Origin: Desulfomicrobiaceae bacterium
GTDB taxonomy: Bacteria; Desulfobacterota; Desulfovibrionia; Desulfovibrionales; Desulfomicrobiaceae
Assembly: GCA_003530935.1 (NCBI GenBank)
Contig: DPEO01000045.1
Coordinates: forward strand, 1 to 33,982
Length of the DNA stretch: 33,982 nucleotides
Direction of reading: 5' to 3'
Below, piece by piece: positions 32,157 through 33,982 of this stretch. The notes beneath the pieces were generated by a model. That model was not told the DNA's origin, did no database searches, and was given only the letters and a program-made list of their open reading frames with translations. The stretch's first letter is position 1. The number at the start of each line of letters is the position of its first letter. The translations under genes were made by a program, and so were the position numbers.

Positions 32157-33881
32157 ATGCGCCGTCTTCTTTCCCTCCTTTTCTGCCTCCTGCTCATACC
32201 TGCCGCAGCCCAGGCGCTCACACTGCGCATCAGCGGAGCGCCCGCCGAGGTGGAGACAGCCTTCCGTCAGGAGAGCCAATTCCTCGACCCGGATCTCTCC
32301 CAGGACGTCCCTGGCCTGCAGCAGGAACTCCGCCTCCAGCGCGATACCACCACCTTGGAAGAGATTCTCCAGAGTTTCGGCTACTTCCAGGCCAAGATAG
32401 CAAACACCCTCAACGCCACCGACGTCTCCTTCACGGTCACTGCCGGCCCTCGCTTCACCTTTGCCCAGCCCTCCCTGGAGGCCCCAGAGCTCCCTGCAGA
32501 ACTTCACGCCCAATTGACCGAGCGCCTCGGGCCCGTATCTGCGCCCCATCCCTATTTCGCCGGCACCGTCCTCGATACCGAGGCCGCCCTGCTCGCGCTC
32601 CTTCGCCAAAACGGATACCCACGCCCCACGGCCAAACGCCGCGTGGTCGCCCACCACGCCACGCGTACCGTCACCGTGGCCTGGAAGCTCGACCCCGGCG
32701 CCCCGCGCGTCTTCGGAAACGCCACCGTGGACATCCCCCCGGCCCTCGATCCCGCCTACGTCGAACGCCGCCTCAAGTGGCAGGTCGGCACCCCCTATGA
32801 CGTGCGCGCGGTGGACGCCACCCGCATCCGGTTGCTGCGCACCGGGCTCTTTTCCGCACTCCAGGTGGAAGAAGACGATACCACTCCAGGAGAGGCGCTG
32901 CCCATGCGCATCCGCGGGCAACTGGCCCCGCCGCGCACGGTCCGCGCCGGGCTCTGGTACTTCACCGACGGCGGCCCCGGCGTGGAAGGCGGGTGGGAGC
33001 ACCGCAATTTTTTGGGCGCAGGCGAGCGTTTCACCACGGACCTCACCCTGTCCCAAGACCGCTCCCAATGGGAAACCCAGCTCGTCTTTCCGGATGCAGT
33101 CGGCGTAGACCGACGTTTGGTGCTCTCCGGCAAGGCCCTGGATGAAACCACCAAGGCCTACCGCACCCGAAGCATCACCGTGGGGGGGCTGCTCAACATG
33201 GACCTGGACAGCCGCCTGGGGGTGGAAGGAGGGCTCCGCTATCGCTTGAGCCGCGTGGACGGCACCACCCGCGAGACCCACAATCTCCTTTCCACGCCCA
33301 TGCAGGTGAGTTTTTCCAACGTCACGGACCTTCTGGACCCCCGCCAGGGTGTACGCCTCACCTTTCAAGTGGAGCCCTTCACCTCCCTTCAGGACGCAAG
33401 CCGATCTTTCCTCCTGACCTCGGTATCGGGGCGCGCGTACCTTCCCTTGGGGCCGCGCCTGACCCTGGCGCTGCGCGGCCGCAGCGCCGCCATCACCGGC
33501 GTGGGCAGAGACCGCGTGCCCCAAGATGTCCGCCTCTACGCCGGCGGGCCGCAGTCCATTCGGGGTTTTGCCTACCAAAGCGCCGGGCCCTTGGACGCCG
33601 ACGACGCCCCCGAAGGCGGACTCACGGCGGTAGACGGGTCTGCGGAACTGCGCTGGTGGGTCACCGACACCTGGGGGATCGCCGCCTTTGTGGACGGCGG
33701 CGGCGCCTTTGCCCAGCACACCCCCAATCGCCTGGGCGACCTCTTTTGGGGGGCAGGGCTTGGTCTGCGCTACGCAACTCCCATCGGCCCGCTGCTCCTG
33801 GATGCCGCCGTGCCTGTGGCGGGAAGACGCGACAGCGACGCCCCATTCCAAATCTACATCAGCTTCGGACAGGCCTTTTGA
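32157..33881 (+). CDS. tamA: TamA/BamA-family outer-membrane assembly protein
   Basis: A 574-residue protein with a signal peptide (RRLLSLLFCLLLIPAAAQAL), POTRA-type repeats to about residue 250, and a C-terminal 16-strand-type barrel ending in Phe (YISFGQAF). The strand-6 loop motif appears as GGPQSIRGFAYQ, the family's RGF. It inserts or supports outer-membrane proteins together with TamB. Short length, POTRA number and the following gene favour TamA over BamA. Its stop overlaps the next start as TGATG. The Shine-Dalgarno is not obvious. Confidence 0.9.
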   Translation: MRRLLSLLFCLLLIPAAAQALTLRISGAPAEVETAFRQESQFLDPDLSQDVPGLQQELRLQRDTTTLEEILQSFGYFQAKIANTLNATDVSFTVTAGPRFTFAQPSLEAPELPAELHAQLTERLGPVSAPHPYFAGTVLDTEAALLALLRQNGYPRPTAKRRVVAHHATRTVTVAWKLDPGAPRVFGNATVDIPPALDPAYVERRLKWQVGTPYDVRAVDATRIRLLRTGLFSALQVEEDDTTPGEALPMRIRGQLAPPRTVRAGLWYFTDGGPGVEGGWEHRNFLGAGERFTTDLTLSQDRSQWETQLVFPDAVGVDRRLVLSGKALDETTKAYRTRSITVGGLLNMDLDSRLGVEGGLRYRLSRVDGTTRETHNLLSTPMQVSFSNVTDLLDPRQGVRLTFQVEPFTSLQDASRSFLLTSVSGRAYLPLGPRLTLALRGRSAAITGVGRDRVPQDVRLYAGGPQSIRGFAYQSAGPLDADDAPEGGLTAVDGSAELRWWVTDTWGIAAFVDGGGAFAQHTPNRLGDLFWGAGLGLRYATPIGPLLLDAAVPVAGRRDSDAPFQIYISFGQAF

Positions 33882-33982
33882 TGACCCGCCGCCACCTCGC
33901 CATCACGAGCAGCATCATTCTTGCCGTCCTCGGCCTTGCGGCCTTCAGCCTGACCACGCAGCCAGGCCGAGATCTCCTTGCC
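33881..33982 (+). CDS. tamB: Probable TamB (translocation and assembly module), start only
   Basis: Only the first 34 codons are in the window. They encode a signal-anchor (HLAITSSIILAVLGLAAFSL) followed by GRDLLA, the usual opening of TamB proteins, which end their membrane anchor with a similar 'x-G-R/L-xx-L' stretch. The start overlaps the tamA stop (TGATG). The assignment rests mainly on position beside tamA. Confidence 0.6.
   Translation, partial: MTRRHLAITSSIILAVLGLAAFSLTTQPGRDLLA

Noticed and set aside
31947..33851. Long open frame on the minus strand opposite tamA (similar ones oppose fadL, lptFG, comEC, dnaB and the 1013-residue gene)
   Set aside because: High GC in codon third positions removes stops from antisense frames. 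These frames give Gly/His/Arg-rich low-complexity translations with no motifs, while the sense frames are clear family members.
1..33982. Mobile elements, prophage, CRISPR arrays or toxin-antitoxin pairs
   Set aside because: No transposase, integrase or Cas-like protein, no regularly spaced repeats and no shift in base composition large enough to suggest an island were seen.

Overview
The window is GC-rich (by eye well above 55%), densely coded bacterial chromosome, with many 4-bp ATGA start/stop overlaps. Gene content points to a Gram-negative, outer-membrane-bearing anaerobe, most likely a sulfate-reducing deltaproteobacterium of the Desulfovibrionales. The grounds are the order rpsF-rpsR-rplI-dnaB followed by a phenylacetate-CoA ligase homologue, a ferredoxin-nitroreductase, a ttuA-type tRNA thiolase and a PEP-synthase-like protein beside a lone receiver. 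This placement is inference from gene content. No insertion sequence, prophage or CRISPR array was seen.

Region 1 (1-7000) is envelope and DNA uptake. A FadL-type outer-membrane channel, broken by a frameshift, is divergent from a TetR regulator. On the minus strand follow comEC, a small gene fused in frame to the end of comEC, then lptF and lptG (LPS export permease) and a possible 32-residue membrane peptide.

Region 2 (7018-13327) is the least familiar part. A lone receiver protein, a 1013-residue protein joining an HxH (PHP-like) region to a membrane domain, and a dikinase-like protein with an ATP-grasp and phospho-histidine domain but no recognisable PEP/pyruvate barrel are packed closely together, followed by a tiny membrane protein. 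This looks like an uncharacterised signalling or phosphotransfer unit.

Region 3 (13418-16922) holds a chemoreceptor interrupted by a frameshift, an HU/IHF-family DNA-binding protein and a pyridoxamine kinase. Region 4 (17016-20780) is a five-gene mla lipid-transport operon (mlaE, F, D, C, A) that ends at a strong terminator. Region 5 (20779-24891) has a ferredoxin-nitroreductase divergent from a zinc-type ABC importer (znuA, C, B) and a Cys-rich lipoprotein with a CHAP-like region. Region 6 (24888-26490) has another lone receiver divergent from a ThiS/MoaD-like protein and TtuA. Region 7 (26557-30358) is the ribosomal protein / DnaB / PaaK block. Region 8 (30395-33982) has an unknown protein, a DUF1499 lipoprotein, tRNA-Pro(UGG) with promoter and terminator, tamA and the start of a probable tamB.

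Two single-base frameshifts, in fadL and the chemoreceptor, are either real gene decay or sequence errors. Only reads or a second strain can tell. Start codons were chosen from Shine-Dalgarno matches and family N-termini. Function statements rest on recognised motifs; no database search was run.
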